A stretch of 64,000 nt of DNA from Candidatus Binatia bacterium (GCA_026004195.1 BPIQ01000001.1:587871-651870); one strand, 5' to 3'. Positions 43,943-52,311 are shown, numbered from the stretch's first letter. The notes: generated by a model from the sequence alone, not told the origin. Numbers and translations: made by a program.

Positions 43943-46510
43943 GTGAATCTCTCTCGCGCCGTCGGACGGCTCGCGCTGGCTTTCGCTCTCCTCGTCCCGT
44001 GGGTGGAATCCGCCCTTTCCCAGCCGGAGCCGACCCGCACGCCGAGGCCGACGCGTACGCCACGCCCCACGCGCACCCCCCGCGGGGCGACACCGCCACC
44101 GACGGCGACACCCACCCCCGAGCCGGGCACGAGCACGCCCGCGGAGGGAGCCACGAGCACGCCGACTCCGCCAGGGCCTCCCACGACCACGCGCACCCCG
44201 ACCCCGACGCCGAGCGTCACCCCCACGCGCCCCACCCGGACACCGACGCCGACCCGCACGCCCACGCTCCCGCGCCCCCGACCCGTCCGCTTCCGGCAGG
44301 CCCTCTTCTTCCCGCTCGAGGCCACCCCCTCGGAACTCGTCGCCCTCGATCTCGACACCGACGGGCGAGCCGATGCGGCGGTCCTCGACCGGGAGAGCTC
44401 CGTTCTCTCGGTCTTCCGCAACCTGGGTGGGACCGAACTCCAGCGGGCCGCGATCCTGCCGGTGGCCCGCGGAGCGACCGGCCTCCTGGGAAAGCGCGTC
44501 GACGGCGATCGATTTCCGGACCTCCTACTCGCGAACGAAGGCGAAGGGAGCCTTTCGGTGTTCTTTCACCGCGGGGGCTTCCGGTTCGACGAGCGTCGCG
44601 TGGGGTTCGACGGGAGCCCGAATCTCCTCGCGGATTACGGGGAGAAACTCCTCGTCGGGGACAGGAGGGGCTTGCGGGTCGTCCTCGTCACCGTCCTCCC
44701 CGACGGGGCGCTCGTGCCCGAAGGCGAGTTTTCCACCCGAGGCCGACCTACGGCAGCGGTTTCCGGGGATTTCGACGGAAACGGGCTTCTCGGGTTCGCC
44801 GTCGCCGAGTCGGGAGAAGCGGGCATCGAGGTTTTCGAGCTCGAGGAGTCGGGCTTTCGCGACCCACGGCGCATCCGGCTGCCCGGAGATCCCGGCAAGC
44901 TTGCCGCGGGAGATTTCAACCTCGACGGACGGTCGGACCTCGTCGTTACCCTACCGCAACGCGACGAAGTTCTCGTTTTCCGGAGCCGAGGCGGCAGCTT
45001 CGCCTCTCCTCTCGTCCTCCCTTCCGTCCCGATTCCGTCCGACCTCGTGTTCGCCGACGACCGAACTCTTCGCTTCAGTGGGGACGGGCGACCCGACCTC
45101 GGGGTGCTGGCGCTGGGCAGCAGCACCCTTCTGGCGTTCCGGGGCCGCGAGAATCCCGACCGCCCCGAGGACATCGTGCTCGAGCTCGGCGCGCGTTTCG
45201 TCACCGGGACCGCGCCCGTCGCCCTGGCCGCCGGGCAATTCGACGCGGACTCCGAGGGCTTTGCCGACTGGCTCGTGGCCAACGGAGTCGGACGCTCCCT
45301 CACCCTCTTTCTGGGCCGCGAGAACCTGAGTCTCGTGGGGACGCCGGCGTTCGGAGTGGGAGCGAACCCGGTGGCGTTCGGCCTCGCCGACCTCGACGGA
45401 GACACGCATCTCGACCTGGTCACGGTGAACCGGGGGACGGGAACCGTCACGGTGGGAAGGAACAACGGGGGGGGCAACTTCGTGAGACCGGAGGAGGTGC
45501 CCGTGCTTTCCGACCCGGACCTTCTCGCGCTCGGCGATTTCACGGAAGACGGGCTCGTCGACCTCGTGGTGGGACGTTCGGCCCCCGCGGAGGTGCGGCT
45601 CTACCGGAACGACCTCGGGACGGGTTTTCGCCAGGTGAAAAGCTTGCGCCTGCCGGCGGAGCGTCTCCAGCCGACGCTCGTGCGGCTCGCGGCCGGGGAT
45701 CTGAACGGGAACGCTTCCGCCGACCTCGTCGTGGCCGACTCCGCCAACGGTTTCGTCCTCGTCTTCCTCGATCCTCTCAGGAGCGATTCCGTTCACGCCC
45801 GGCTGCCCGTGGTGGGAAGCCCGAGCGACCTTCTGGTCGGGGACGTCGACGGGGACGGCCGCGTCGACGTCGTGGCCTCTTCGTCCGCCTCGGGCGAGGT
45901 GACGCTCTGGACACAGCGCCCGGACGTGAGCTTCTCTCCGCCGGTGAGCCTGCCTACCGGCCTCGCACCCGACCGCCTGGCCCTGGGCGACTCGGACGGT
46001 GACGGGAGGCAGGACCTCTTCGTTCTGGACAGGGAAGCCGCGAGGGTGGCGGTTTTCTTCGGGGCCGGGGACGGGTTCTCCGGGCCCGCGACCCTGGACG
46101 TCGGCGGAGCGCCCGCAGCCTTCGCAGTCGCGGATTTCAATCTCGACGGTTTCGCGGACATCGCCGTCGCCGACGCCGGCTCGGACCTCGTGTCCCTGTT
46201 CCTGGGCAGTGCCGCGAAAACCTACGTTCCGGGACCGGAACTCGAGGCAGGTCTGGCTCCGAGCGAGATTCTCGCCGAACGCATCCGCCCCGTGCGAGTC
46301 CCGGACATCCTCGTCCTCAATCCGGCCGCGGATCAGGTCACAATGCTCCGGAACACGACGAGCACCGGACTGCCTCCCCTGCCCACCGCGACCCCCGTGC
46401 CCACCCCCGCGTCGTCCGGGGGATCGGGTTGCGCCGTAGGGAGCAGGAGCTCTTGGTGGCTCGGCTGGCCGCTCGTCCTCTGGACCTTGCGTCAGAGACG
46501 AAGGGCGTAA
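43943..46510 (+). CDS. Secreted FG-GAP/VCBS repeat protein with Pro/Thr linker and C-terminal sorting-type tail
   Basis: About 855 residues. A Sec signal peptide ends near ALSQPE and is followed by ~85 residues of degenerate TRTPRPTRTP-type repeats. Then come many FG-GAP/VCBS units carrying calcium-binding D-x-D-x-D-G loops (DLDTDGRAD, DFDGNG, DFNLDGRSD, DVDGDGRVDVV and more), forming at least one seven-bladed propeller. The tail is a short Thr/Pro spacer, SGGSGC, one hydrophobic helix and RQRRRA, like C-terminal sorting signals processed at a Gly/Cys site. Function unknown; a surface adhesion or sensing role is only a guess. Convergent overlap with the next gene is 19 bases. Confidence 0.8.
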   Translation: MNLSRAVGRLALAFALLVPWVESALSQPEPTRTPRPTRTPRPTRTPRGATPPPTATPTPEPGTSTPAEGATSTPTPPGPPTTTRTPTPTPSVTPTRPTRTPTPTRTPTLPRPRPVRFRQALFFPLEATPSELVALDLDTDGRADAAVLDRESSVLSVFRNLGGTELQRAAILPVARGATGLLGKRVDGDRFPDLLLANEGEGSLSVFFHRGGFRFDERRVGFDGSPNLLADYGEKLLVGDRRGLRVVLVTVLPDGALVPEGEFSTRGRPTAAVSGDFDGNGLLGFAVAESGEAGIEVFELEESGFRDPRRIRLPGDPGKLAAGDFNLDGRSDLVVTLPQRDEVLVFRSRGGSFASPLVLPSVPIPSDLVFADDRTLRFSGDGRPDLGVLALGSSTLLAFRGRENPDRPEDIVLELGARFVTGTAPVALAAGQFDADSEGFADWLVANGVGRSLTLFLGRENLSLVGTPAFGVGANPVAFGLADLDGDTHLDLVTVNRGTGTVTVGRNNGGGNFVRPEEVPVLSDPDLLALGDFTEDGLVDLVVGRSAPAEVRLYRNDLGTGFRQVKSLRLPAERLQPTLVRLAAGDLNGNASADLVVADSANGFVLVFLDPLRSDSVHARLPVVGSPSDLLVGDVDGDGRVDVVASSSASGEVTLWTQRPDVSFSPPVSLPTGLAPDRLALGDSDGDGRQDLFVLDREAARVAVFFGAGDGFSGPATLDVGGAPAAFAVADFNLDGFADIAVADAGSDLVSLFLGSAAKTYVPGPELEAGLAPSEILAERIRPVRVPDILVLNPAADQVTMLRNTTSTGLPPLPTATPVPTPASSGGSGCAVGSRSSWWLGWPLVLWTLRQRRRA

Positions 46511-47736
46511 AGGAAACCGTCCTCCGAGCCCACGTAGAGTACGGGCGTTCCGTCGGCGCCCGAAGCGAGCGCCGGTGAGGATCGTACCGGCCCTTGCGTG
46601 GCAAACGCCCAGACCAATTCGGGGCTTTCTCCCAGGTCGCGCAACGAGAAAACGGAGCCCGAATCGCTTCCGAAGTAAATCCGGGAATCGAAGCCGATCG
46701 CGGGCGAAGACCGCACGGGACCGTCCGCCTCGAAAACCCACCGGACATCGCCCGTCGAGGAGTCCAGGGACCAGAGCCGGCCGGCCGTGTCGGCCACGTA
46801 GAGAACCCCGTCCCGGGAAAGTGCGGGCGACGCCTCGATCGGGGCTCCCGCGTCGAAGGCAAAACCCGGCCGTGCGGTTCCGTCGACCGAGACGGCGACC
46901 ACGGACCCGGATCGGTCGGCAAGATAGGTCGTGCCGTCGGAATCGACGACCGGGGACGCCCGGAGTCCCTCCGCGAGCGAAAAGCCCCAGAGGGCTTCTC
47001 CCGTTTCCGGCTCGAAAACTCGGACTCGCCGCTCGTCTCCGGTGCCTCCGACGACGAGAGCGCCATCCGGGCGGATGGCAGCCGTGGCGGACACGGCCCC
47101 CAGGGCCTGTCCCCATCGCGCCACCGCGTTCGGGCACACGGCAAAAAAGGCTCCGTTCAGGGTTCCCAGGTATGCAACCCCGGTATCCTTCGGCCCGCCA
47201 CCGATCGTGGGACCTGCCGAGAGAAACCCCCCGAGGTTCACGCTTCGAAGCACCGCTCCGGTGTCCGAGTCGACGATATAGAGGTTGCGGTCCCCGGAGG
47301 GAACGTAGAGGCGGCCTTCTCGATCGAGGGCGAACGCTGCCACGATGGCGTCTTCGGTCTCGAGGGGAGGCCACTTCTCTTGGCCTTCCGGCAGGTACGC
47401 GTACACCTTGCCGTCGGCGGAGCCGACGTAAACGGTTCCGTCCGAGCCTACCACGGGAGAGGCTACGATCGGCCCGCCCGTGGCACGCCTCCAGAGGCAA
47501 AGCGCCCCGTCTTCTCCACAGAGGAGCTCCGGGTCACCGGAATCCGACGGCAGGATCTCGACCGTCGCCCGTCCCGTGTTTCCCGGATCTCCGCGGAACT
47601 TGGGCCAGGTACCGGTCCCGGAAAGAAGAGGGGCACCCCCTTCGAGACTGCATCGAGGTCCCCCGCCGCCTCCCGAGCACGCGGCGAACGCGACCGCGAG
47701 GACCGCGACAAAAACCGAGCCGACGAGCCGATTCAT
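46492..47736 (-). CDS. PQQ-type beta-propeller lipoprotein (downstream member of a pair)
   Basis: A protein of 414 residues. The lipobox is AFAACSGG, so Cys19 would be lipidated. About seven beta-propeller blades follow with the recurring pattern G-x-V-Y-V-G-S-x-D-G-x-V-Y-A-x. It is a PQQ-like/BamB-type propeller; no enzyme residues are visible, so a scaffold or binding role is likely. ATG 47736 overlaps the stop of the upstream propeller gene (ATGA), and the two proteins share overall architecture, suggesting a duplicated pair that act together. Confidence 0.82.
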   Translation of the reverse strand: MNRLVGSVFVAVLAVAFAACSGGGGGPRCSLEGGAPLLSGTGTWPKFRGDPGNTGRATVEILPSDSGDPELLCGEDGALCLWRRATGGPIVASPVVGSDGTVYVGSADGKVYAYLPEGQEKWPPLETEDAIVAAFALDREGRLYVPSGDRNLYIVDSDTGAVLRSVNLGGFLSAGPTIGGGPKDTGVAYLGTLNGAFFAVCPNAVARWGQALGAVSATAAIRPDGALVVGGTGDERRVRVFEPETGEALWGFSLAEGLRASPVVDSDGTTYLADRSGSVVAVSVDGTARPGFAFDAGAPIEASPALSRDGVLYVADTAGRLWSLDSSTGDVRWVFEADGPVRSSPAIGFDSRIYFGSDSGSVFSLRDLGESPELVWAFATQGPVRSSPALASGADGTPVLYVGSEDGFLYALRL

Positions 47737-49169
47737 GGGCCTAACGCGTAAAGAAAACCGTCGGCCGTGCCGAAATAGAGCGTGCCGTCGAGCCCTACGG
47801 CAGGGGGGTGCTCCACGGCTGCGAGCGTTCCCAGGCAGGGAACTCCGTCGGAACAGTCGAGATCGTCGCGACAAGCCGTTCCCTCGAGCTCCCCTCCGCA
47901 ACGGCCGTCCGAGAAACTCCAGCGAAGAGCCGCGACGCCCCCTTCCTCGGTTTCGGGTGTGCAGGACGCGTTCGGACAATCGGCCTCCGTCCTGCAGAGA
48001 ATTCCGGCTCGCTCTCCTGCGCTGCACACCTTGGGGGAAAGCAACCGGACGGTCGTGCCTCCTTCCAAGTTCCGGGTGAAGAACACGAGAGTCCCGTCGC
48101 TCCCGGAAGTGGGCGGTACCGCGGGCGCCTCGCCCAGAGGGTAGAACACTTCGCCCGCGCAGCTACCGAGTTCGCAGTCTCGGTCCCTCCAGCAGGGAAA
48201 GCCGTCCGATTCTCCACCCACGCAAACCCCGGAGGGCCTTCCCGTTCGCCCGTCGAGCAGAAAGACCCGCCCGGCCTCGTCCACCGCCACGACCAGCACG
48301 AGGAGCTCTCCGCCCGAGAGGGCCGAAGTGCGAGCCAGCCCTCCGGCAAGCGGCGCCGGAAGGTCGGCTGCCCACCTGGGTGTCCCCGCCTGCGTCCAAC
48401 TCCTGACCGCACCCATCGCCGTCCCGAACCCCACGACCGGAGAGATGTCGAGAAGCATCGGCGCCGCCACGGGGGCGTCTCCGGTTTCGATGCGGAGGAG
48501 CCGCGTTCCCCGAAGGCTCAGCACCTCGAGCTGCCCCGAGGTCGCGAGCGCATAGATTCGTCCGTCGACGTCCCGGGCAGGCGCACCGGCAGGCATCCCG
48601 AGATCCGACACCTGCCACCGGATGTCCCCGGATTCCCCGTCGAGGGCAAGAAACCTTCCGTCCTCGGTGCCCCCGAAGACTCCCGTCACCGTGAGGTCGA
48701 AGGAATCGACCTCGAGAAGCGGGGAAAAGGGCACGAAACTACCGAGATCCCTCCGCCAGATCTCGATGCCCTCCTCGGACACCGCGCGGAAAATGCCGTC
48801 CTCGGTCCCGAAGTAGAGTCGCCCGTGGAGATCGGCGAGCAACCCGCCCACGGCCTGCGGCGCGCCGGTGGAAAACCGCCAGCGAAGCTCCCCGGTGGGC
48901 TCGAGGGCGAAAAGCTCTCCGGCTTCCGTACCCACGTAAATCACCCCGGTCGGCCCCACGACCGGCGAAGCGCTCGGCCGGGCTTCGAGGTCGAACCGCC
49001 ACCGAAGCGTGCCCGGGTTTCCCGAAAGAGGAACCGAGAGGCGACCATTCGCTGCGTCTCCGTCCGAGCGCGGCCATTCCGGGGCCGGGGGAGCCACGAA
49101 GCTTCCGCCGCCCCCGGACGAGCACGACACACCGGCCCAACACAAGAGGAGCAGCATCCAACGGCGCAC
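47733..49169 (-). CDS. PQQ-type beta-propeller lipoprotein with three four-cysteine modules
   Basis: About 478 residues. The lipobox is WAGVSCSSGGGG. Propeller blades resemble those of its downstream partner (GVIYVGTEAGELFAL, GRLYFGTEDG). Three insertions interrupt them, each with four cysteines in the spacing C-x6-8-C-x5-DC-x3-4-C: CVGGESDGFPCWRDRDC, CSAGERAGILCRTEADC and CGGELEGTACRDDLDC, each ending a few residues later in Cys. The modules probably form disulfide loops outside the cell. The start is GTG 49169; GTG 49190 and ATG 49157 are alternatives. Confidence 0.8.
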   Translation of the reverse strand: MRRWMLLLLCWAGVSCSSGGGGSFVAPPAPEWPRSDGDAANGRLSVPLSGNPGTLRWRFDLEARPSASPVVGPTGVIYVGTEAGELFALEPTGELRWRFSTGAPQAVGGLLADLHGRLYFGTEDGIFRAVSEEGIEIWRRDLGSFVPFSPLLEVDSFDLTVTGVFGGTEDGRFLALDGESGDIRWQVSDLGMPAGAPARDVDGRIYALATSGQLEVLSLRGTRLLRIETGDAPVAAPMLLDISPVVGFGTAMGAVRSWTQAGTPRWAADLPAPLAGGLARTSALSGGELLVLVVAVDEAGRVFLLDGRTGRPSGVCVGGESDGFPCWRDRDCELGSCAGEVFYPLGEAPAVPPTSGSDGTLVFFTRNLEGGTTVRLLSPKVCSAGERAGILCRTEADCPNASCTPETEEGGVAALRWSFSDGRCGGELEGTACRDDLDCSDGVPCLGTLAAVEHPPAVGLDGTLYFGTADGFLYALGP

Positions 49170-49216
49170 GGCCCAGAGCCTTTGGCACACTCGGCGGCCG
49201 AACACAATTTCCGGGG

Positions 49217-49744
49217 TCAGCTCCGAGGCTTTTCCGCGAGCAGCCGCGCCAGAAAAAGGGGACCCGACTCGCTTTCGAGCTCCCCCTCCTCCCAGCGCAG
49301 GATTCGAAAGTCCGAAAACCATCGGAGGAGCTCCCCGTGCTCGAGCACGAACGCCGGATTTCGGGGATGGCCCCGGGCGAGCTGTTCCACGGTGAAGGTC
49401 TCGAAGACGATGCGGCCGCCCGGTTTGAGGGCCGCCTTCATGGCGGGAATCAAACTCCGCTGCAGGTAGCGAATGTCCACGACGACGTCGAAGCGGTCGC
49501 GAGGAAGGGGAAAATCCTCGAGGTCGGCCCGCACGAGCTTGAGATCGAGCCCCCGCCGCGATGCTTCCTCTCTGGCCCTGGCGAGAGCTTCCTCCGAGCG
49601 GTCGATCCCGTAGACGTCGAAACCCCGCGAGGCCAGAAACAGCGCGTTTCTTCCCTCCCCCACCGCGACTTCGAGCACCGAGCCCCGTGGCAGTTCGTCG
49701 ACCACCGAGGCGAGAAACGCCGACGGCTGCGACGCGCGTGTCAT
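49217..49744 (-). CDS. SAM-dependent methyltransferase (class I, TehB/UbiE-like)
   Basis: A protein of 175 residues. Motif I is VLEVAVGEGRNALFLASRG, followed by GIDRSEEALARAREEA and VVVDIRYLQRSL, then GGRIVFETFT. It is short, with no added substrate domain. Similar small methyltransferases act on tellurite, thiols or small molecules, but the substrate cannot be read from sequence. ATG 49744 overlaps the comF stop by four bases, so the two are coupled. Confidence 0.88.
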   Translation of the reverse strand: MTRASQPSAFLASVVDELPRGSVLEVAVGEGRNALFLASRGFDVYGIDRSEEALARAREEASRRGLDLKLVRADLEDFPLPRDRFDVVVDIRYLQRSLIPAMKAALKPGGRIVFETFTVEQLARGHPRNPAFVLEHGELLRWFSDFRILRWEEGELESESGPLFLARLLAEKPRS

Positions 49745-50505
49745 GCCGGAACCGCCCTGGCCAGGCACAGTGCAGAGACTCCCCTGGCTCCGGCGTCTCT
49801 CAGTGCCCTCGCGCAAGCCAGGAGGGTAGCGCCGGACGTCACCACGTCGTCGACCAAGAGAACGCATCGATCGCGAACACGGCCGGGCCGGGCGCGGAAA
49901 GCGTCCCGCACGTTGCGCCGACGCTCGGAGGGTCCGAGGCCGACCTGGGGGGCCGTGGCCCGAACACGCTCGACCCCGAGAGGATCGAGGAGAGCCCCGA
50001 GCTTCCGCCCGAGGGGGCGAGCCAGCAGCAGGGCCTGGTTGAAGCCCCGCTGCCGCAACCTGGAAACGTGGAGGGGGACGGGAATCACGCAGTCGATCTC
50101 GCCGAGCCCTTCGAGAGGACACGACAAGAGAAGGGCTCGAAGCGCGGGAAGCACACTCAGGTCTCCCGCGTACTTGAGTCTCCAGATCGCCCGCTCGAGC
50201 GGTCCGGGGTCGTGGGCACGGGACCAGTAGAGAGCACGGACCCGGAGCGCGTCGAGAGGCCAGGAAGGAGAGAGGCATTGCGGGCAAAGAGTACGGGCGT
50301 CGGGGGCGAGGACCTCCGACCCGCAAAGCCGGCAACGAGATCGCCCTGCCCGGTCGATCGCCCGGTAGCAGCTCTCGCAGAACGCCCTCGAGATCCGGCT
50401 CTCACAACCGGGACAGAGTTGCGGCAGCAAGGCATCGACGAGACGCCCCGAGAGACGAGCCGCCCGTGCGAGAAACCGAGCGGCGCGAGATCCCGCTTCG
50501 CCCGT
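49741..50505 (-). CDS. comF: ComF family phosphoribosyltransferase-like protein
   Basis: About 254 residues with an N-terminal double zinc finger (LCPGCESRISRAFCESC and CRLCGSE ... CPQC) and a PRTase domain with CVLLVDDVVTSGATLLACARAL. ComF proteins take part in DNA uptake in competent bacteria but occur widely elsewhere. No ATG, GTG or TTG gives a good start: the frame runs back past the gene, and a perfect AGGAGGG (50512-50518) lies six bases before ACG at 50505. TTG 50430 is the first conventional start but would begin almost at the finger. Confidence 0.86.
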   Translation of the reverse strand, partial: TGEAGSRAARFLARAARLSGRLVDALLPQLCPGCESRISRAFCESCYRAIDRAGRSRCRLCGSEVLAPDARTLCPQCLSPSWPLDALRVRALYWSRAHDPGPLERAIWRLKYAGDLSVLPALRALLLSCPLEGLGEIDCVIPVPLHVSRLRQRGFNQALLLARPLGRKLGALLDPLGVERVRATAPQVGLGPSERRRNVRDAFRARPGRVRDRCVLLVDDVVTSGATLLACARALRDAGARGVSALCLARAVPA

Positions 50506-50511
50506 AGCTTT

Positions 50512-50518
50512 CCCTCCT
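50512..50518 (-). promoter_or_regulatory. Ribosome-binding site pointing to an ACG start of comF
   Basis: AGGAGGG on the minus strand, six bases before ACG 50505. Its spacing is ideal for that codon and for no normal start codon in the comF frame. Confidence 0.5.
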
Positions 50519-50527
50519 GGAACGCCC

Positions 50528-50556
50528 GGCTTACACTGGGGGCGGTGCGCTGTAAA
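50528..50556 (-). promoter_or_regulatory. Putative promoter of the comF operon
   Basis: On minus, TTTACA (50551-50556), 17-base spacer, TAAGCC (50528-50533). It interlocks with the opposite -10 (TACACT, 50532-50537) of the 115-residue gene. Confidence 0.4.
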
Positions 50557-50892
50557 GTTTGCGCAGAAGAAGCCGGGTGGTTCCGGCGCTGGTGCCGAAG
50601 CTGTTCCCGCCTCTGGGAGATCTACCGGCAGTCCGGGGAAATCCTTTCGCCCGCCGACCTCCTTTCCGCGTTCGACGCGAGCGGAGCTTCTCCGCGACAG
50701 ATCGAAGCCTTCCTTCGTTTCGATCCCGATGGCGAGGGGAGCATCGAGGATCGCCTGGCCGCACGAACCGCCAACGCCCTTCTCGCGGCACTCGGCCGAC
50801 CGGAGCGCCAGACGGCCCAGGACGTCGCGAGACTGCGCCGGGCCGGGCGATGGAAGGCGTACGATCGGAAGCCCCCCGAGGGCTTCCTTTGA
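50545..50892 (+). CDS. Small zinc-ribbon protein of unknown function
   Basis: A protein of 115 residues. It begins with a compact zinc ribbon, CKVCAEEAGWFRRWCRSC, then a mostly helical segment of about 90 residues. I do not recognise the family. GTG 50545 is seven bases after TACACT, with no Shine-Dalgarno sequence. It is divergent from comF, and its stop falls inside the promoter of the 60-residue gene downstream. Coding character (third-position G/C) is clear. Confidence 0.65.
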   Translation: MRCKVCAEEAGWFRRWCRSCSRLWEIYRQSGEILSPADLLSAFDASGASPRQIEAFLRFDPDGEGSIEDRLAARTANALLAALGRPERQTAQDVARLRRAGRWKAYDRKPPEGFL

Positions 50893-50918
50893 CACACCCC
50901 ACCTCGGGCGGGTATAAA
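50889..50918 (+). promoter_or_regulatory. Near-consensus sigma70 promoter of the 60-residue gene
   Basis: TTGACA (50889-50894), 18-base spacer, TATAAA (50913-50918). Only five bases follow before GTG 50924, so transcription should begin at the start codon. This is the closest match to the consensus in the window. Confidence 0.65.
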
Positions 50919-50923
50919 AAGCC

Positions 50924-51106
50924 GTGTTCAAACGGTTCGTGATCGGTCTCCTCGTGGGGATGGCCGGCATGCATTGGTATATCCACAGCAGCGAGCCGGT
51001 TTTACGGCAGATCCAGGACTGGCTCCACGGCAAAGCGTCTCTCTACAGCGACGAAAAAACCCGCGAGGTACTCGACGACCTTTTCGGTTCCGGCACGGAA
51101 CCCTGA
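50924..51106 (+). CDS. Small membrane protein of unknown function
   Basis: Sixty residues. A glycine-containing hydrophobic helix (FVIGLLVGMAGMHWYI) is followed by a charged amphipathic helix. No family is recognised. The strong promoter directly before it suggests it is expressed and probably leaderless. greA begins about 100 bases after it, in a stretch where I see nothing but the greA ribosome-binding site. Confidence 0.6.
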   Translation: MFKRFVIGLLVGMAGMHWYIHSSEPVLRQIQDWLHGKASLYSDEKTREVLDDLFGSGTEP

Positions 51107-51207
51107 CGTTCTCGCACCGTGCCTCCCCTGCCCCCGGCCTCCGTCTCGGGGCGTGGCGGGCAGGTGATCGAGGCCGAACTCCCCGAAGGAAGGAGGACTC
51201 CGTTCCC

Positions 51208-51696
51208 ATGCCCGGTTCGAGCACGGAACTGCCGATCGTCACGAAGCTGAAAAAAGAACTTGCCGAGTTGCAAGAAGAGCTCACCAAAAAACTCCCGAAG
51301 GAGCTCGAAGCCGCCCGGGCTCACGGAGACTTGAGCGAGAACGCGGAGTACGAAGCGTGCAAGGAGCGGCAGGGGTTCCTCACGGCTCGCATCGCCCAGC
51401 TCCAGGCTCGAATCCGCCAGCTCTCCCTCTACAACACGTCTTCGGTTCCGCGCGACGTCGTGGGTTACGGAAGCTTCGTCACGGTGGAAGACGTCGACAC
51501 AGGGGCACAGGCCACCTACGAGATCGTTTTTCCCGAGGAGGTGGACGCCGGGGCGGGAAAGATTTCCTTACAATCGCCCCTCGGAAAAGCGCTTCTCCAC
51601 CGCTCGGAGGGGGACGAAGTCACGGTTCAAACCCCACGGGGCAAGAAAGTTTACCAGATCCTCCGCGTCCTGACGCTTCACGACCGCACCGAGTAA
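51208..51696 (+). CDS. greA: Transcription elongation factor GreA
   Basis: A protein of 162 residues. The N-terminal coiled coil contains the catalytic-tip acids in AHGDLSENAEYEACKERQ, and the C-terminal FKBP-like domain ends with SPLGKALLHRSEGDEVTVQTPRG. It enters the RNA polymerase secondary channel and restarts backtracked complexes by stimulating RNA cleavage. AAGGAGG precedes ATG 51208. Confidence 0.96.
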   Translation: MPGSSTELPIVTKLKKELAELQEELTKKLPKELEAARAHGDLSENAEYEACKERQGFLTARIAQLQARIRQLSLYNTSSVPRDVVGYGSFVTVEDVDTGAQATYEIVFPEEVDAGAGKISLQSPLGKALLHRSEGDEVTVQTPRGKKVYQILRVLTLHDRTE

Positions 51697-51717
51697 GGCC
51701 CGGCTTTTCGGGGTAGC

Positions 51718-51746
51718 TTGCAGGGCGCGCTGCGCTGTGGTACCAA
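51718..51746 (+). promoter_or_regulatory. Promoter of the rimP-nusA-infB operon
   Basis: TTGCAG (51718-51723), 17-base spacer, TACCAA (51741-51746). The 12 bases CTGTGGTACCAA that end the spacer and form the -10 are identical to those of the rpsO promoter. Confidence 0.6.
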
Positions 51747-51770
51747 ACACCGTTGAACTGGCCGCAACAA

Positions 51771-51793
51771 GTGGGCCGAGAGCCCACTTTTTT
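51771..51793 (+). terminator. Intrinsic terminator/attenuator in the rimP leader
   Basis: GTGGGC (51771-51776), loop CGAGA, GCCCAC (51782-51787), then TTTTTT (51788-51793). It lies downstream of the rimP promoter and 17 bases before rimP, so it can end greA transcripts and also attenuate the operon. Confidence 0.85.
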
Positions 51794-51810
51794 ATTTCGG
51801 GCATGACACG

Positions 51811-52311
51811 ATGGAATCCATGGCGACGATCCAACGGATTTGGGGGCTCGTGGAGCCCGTCGCAGCCGCAGAGGGTCTCGAAGTCGTCGACATCGAGCTT
51901 CGCAGGGGTGCTCGAGGGTCGACACTCCGGATCTTTCTCGACCGCCAGGGAGGCCCGGGCACGATCGACCTCGACACCTTGTCGACGGTCAGCCGCTACC
52001 TGAGCGACATCCTCGACGTTCACGACCCGATCCCCGGGCCGTACACCCTCGAAGTCTCGTCTCCGGGGATCAACCGCCGGTTACGCCGCCCCGACCACTT
52101 CCGGCGCTACCTGGGACGCCGTATTCGCGTCAGAACGTATCGGCCGATCTCGGGGCGACGAAATTTCGTCGGTCTTTTGAGGGCCGTCGAAGACGATGGT
52201 ATCGTTGTGACCGTCGAAGGACACGAAGAAGTGTTTCCGTTCGCGGAGATTGCGCAGGCCAACTACGAACACGATTTCGTGGGCGAGCCCTTCGCCAGTC
52301 GGCGGCGTTAA
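51811..52311 (+). CDS. rimP: Ribosome maturation factor RimP
   Basis: A protein of 166 residues with the two RimP domains: GLEVVDIELRRGARGSTLRIFLDRQGG, then LEVSSPGINRRLRRPDHFRRYLGRRI. It helps assemble the 30S subunit. First gene of the operon; nusA follows by nine bases. ATG 51811 or ATG 51820 could be used. The leader has a terminator (see that entry). Confidence 0.95.
   Translation: MESMATIQRIWGLVEPVAAAEGLEVVDIELRRGARGSTLRIFLDRQGGPGTIDLDTLSTVSRYLSDILDVHDPIPGPYTLEVSSPGINRRLRRPDHFRRYLGRRIRVRTYRPISGRRNFVGLLRAVEDDGIVVTVEGHEEVFPFAEIAQANYEHDFVGEPFASRRR

Noticed and set aside
44020-44290. Satellite or CRISPR-like repeat
   Set aside because: The DNA repeats are explained by the Pro/Thr/Arg linker codons of the FG-GAP protein.
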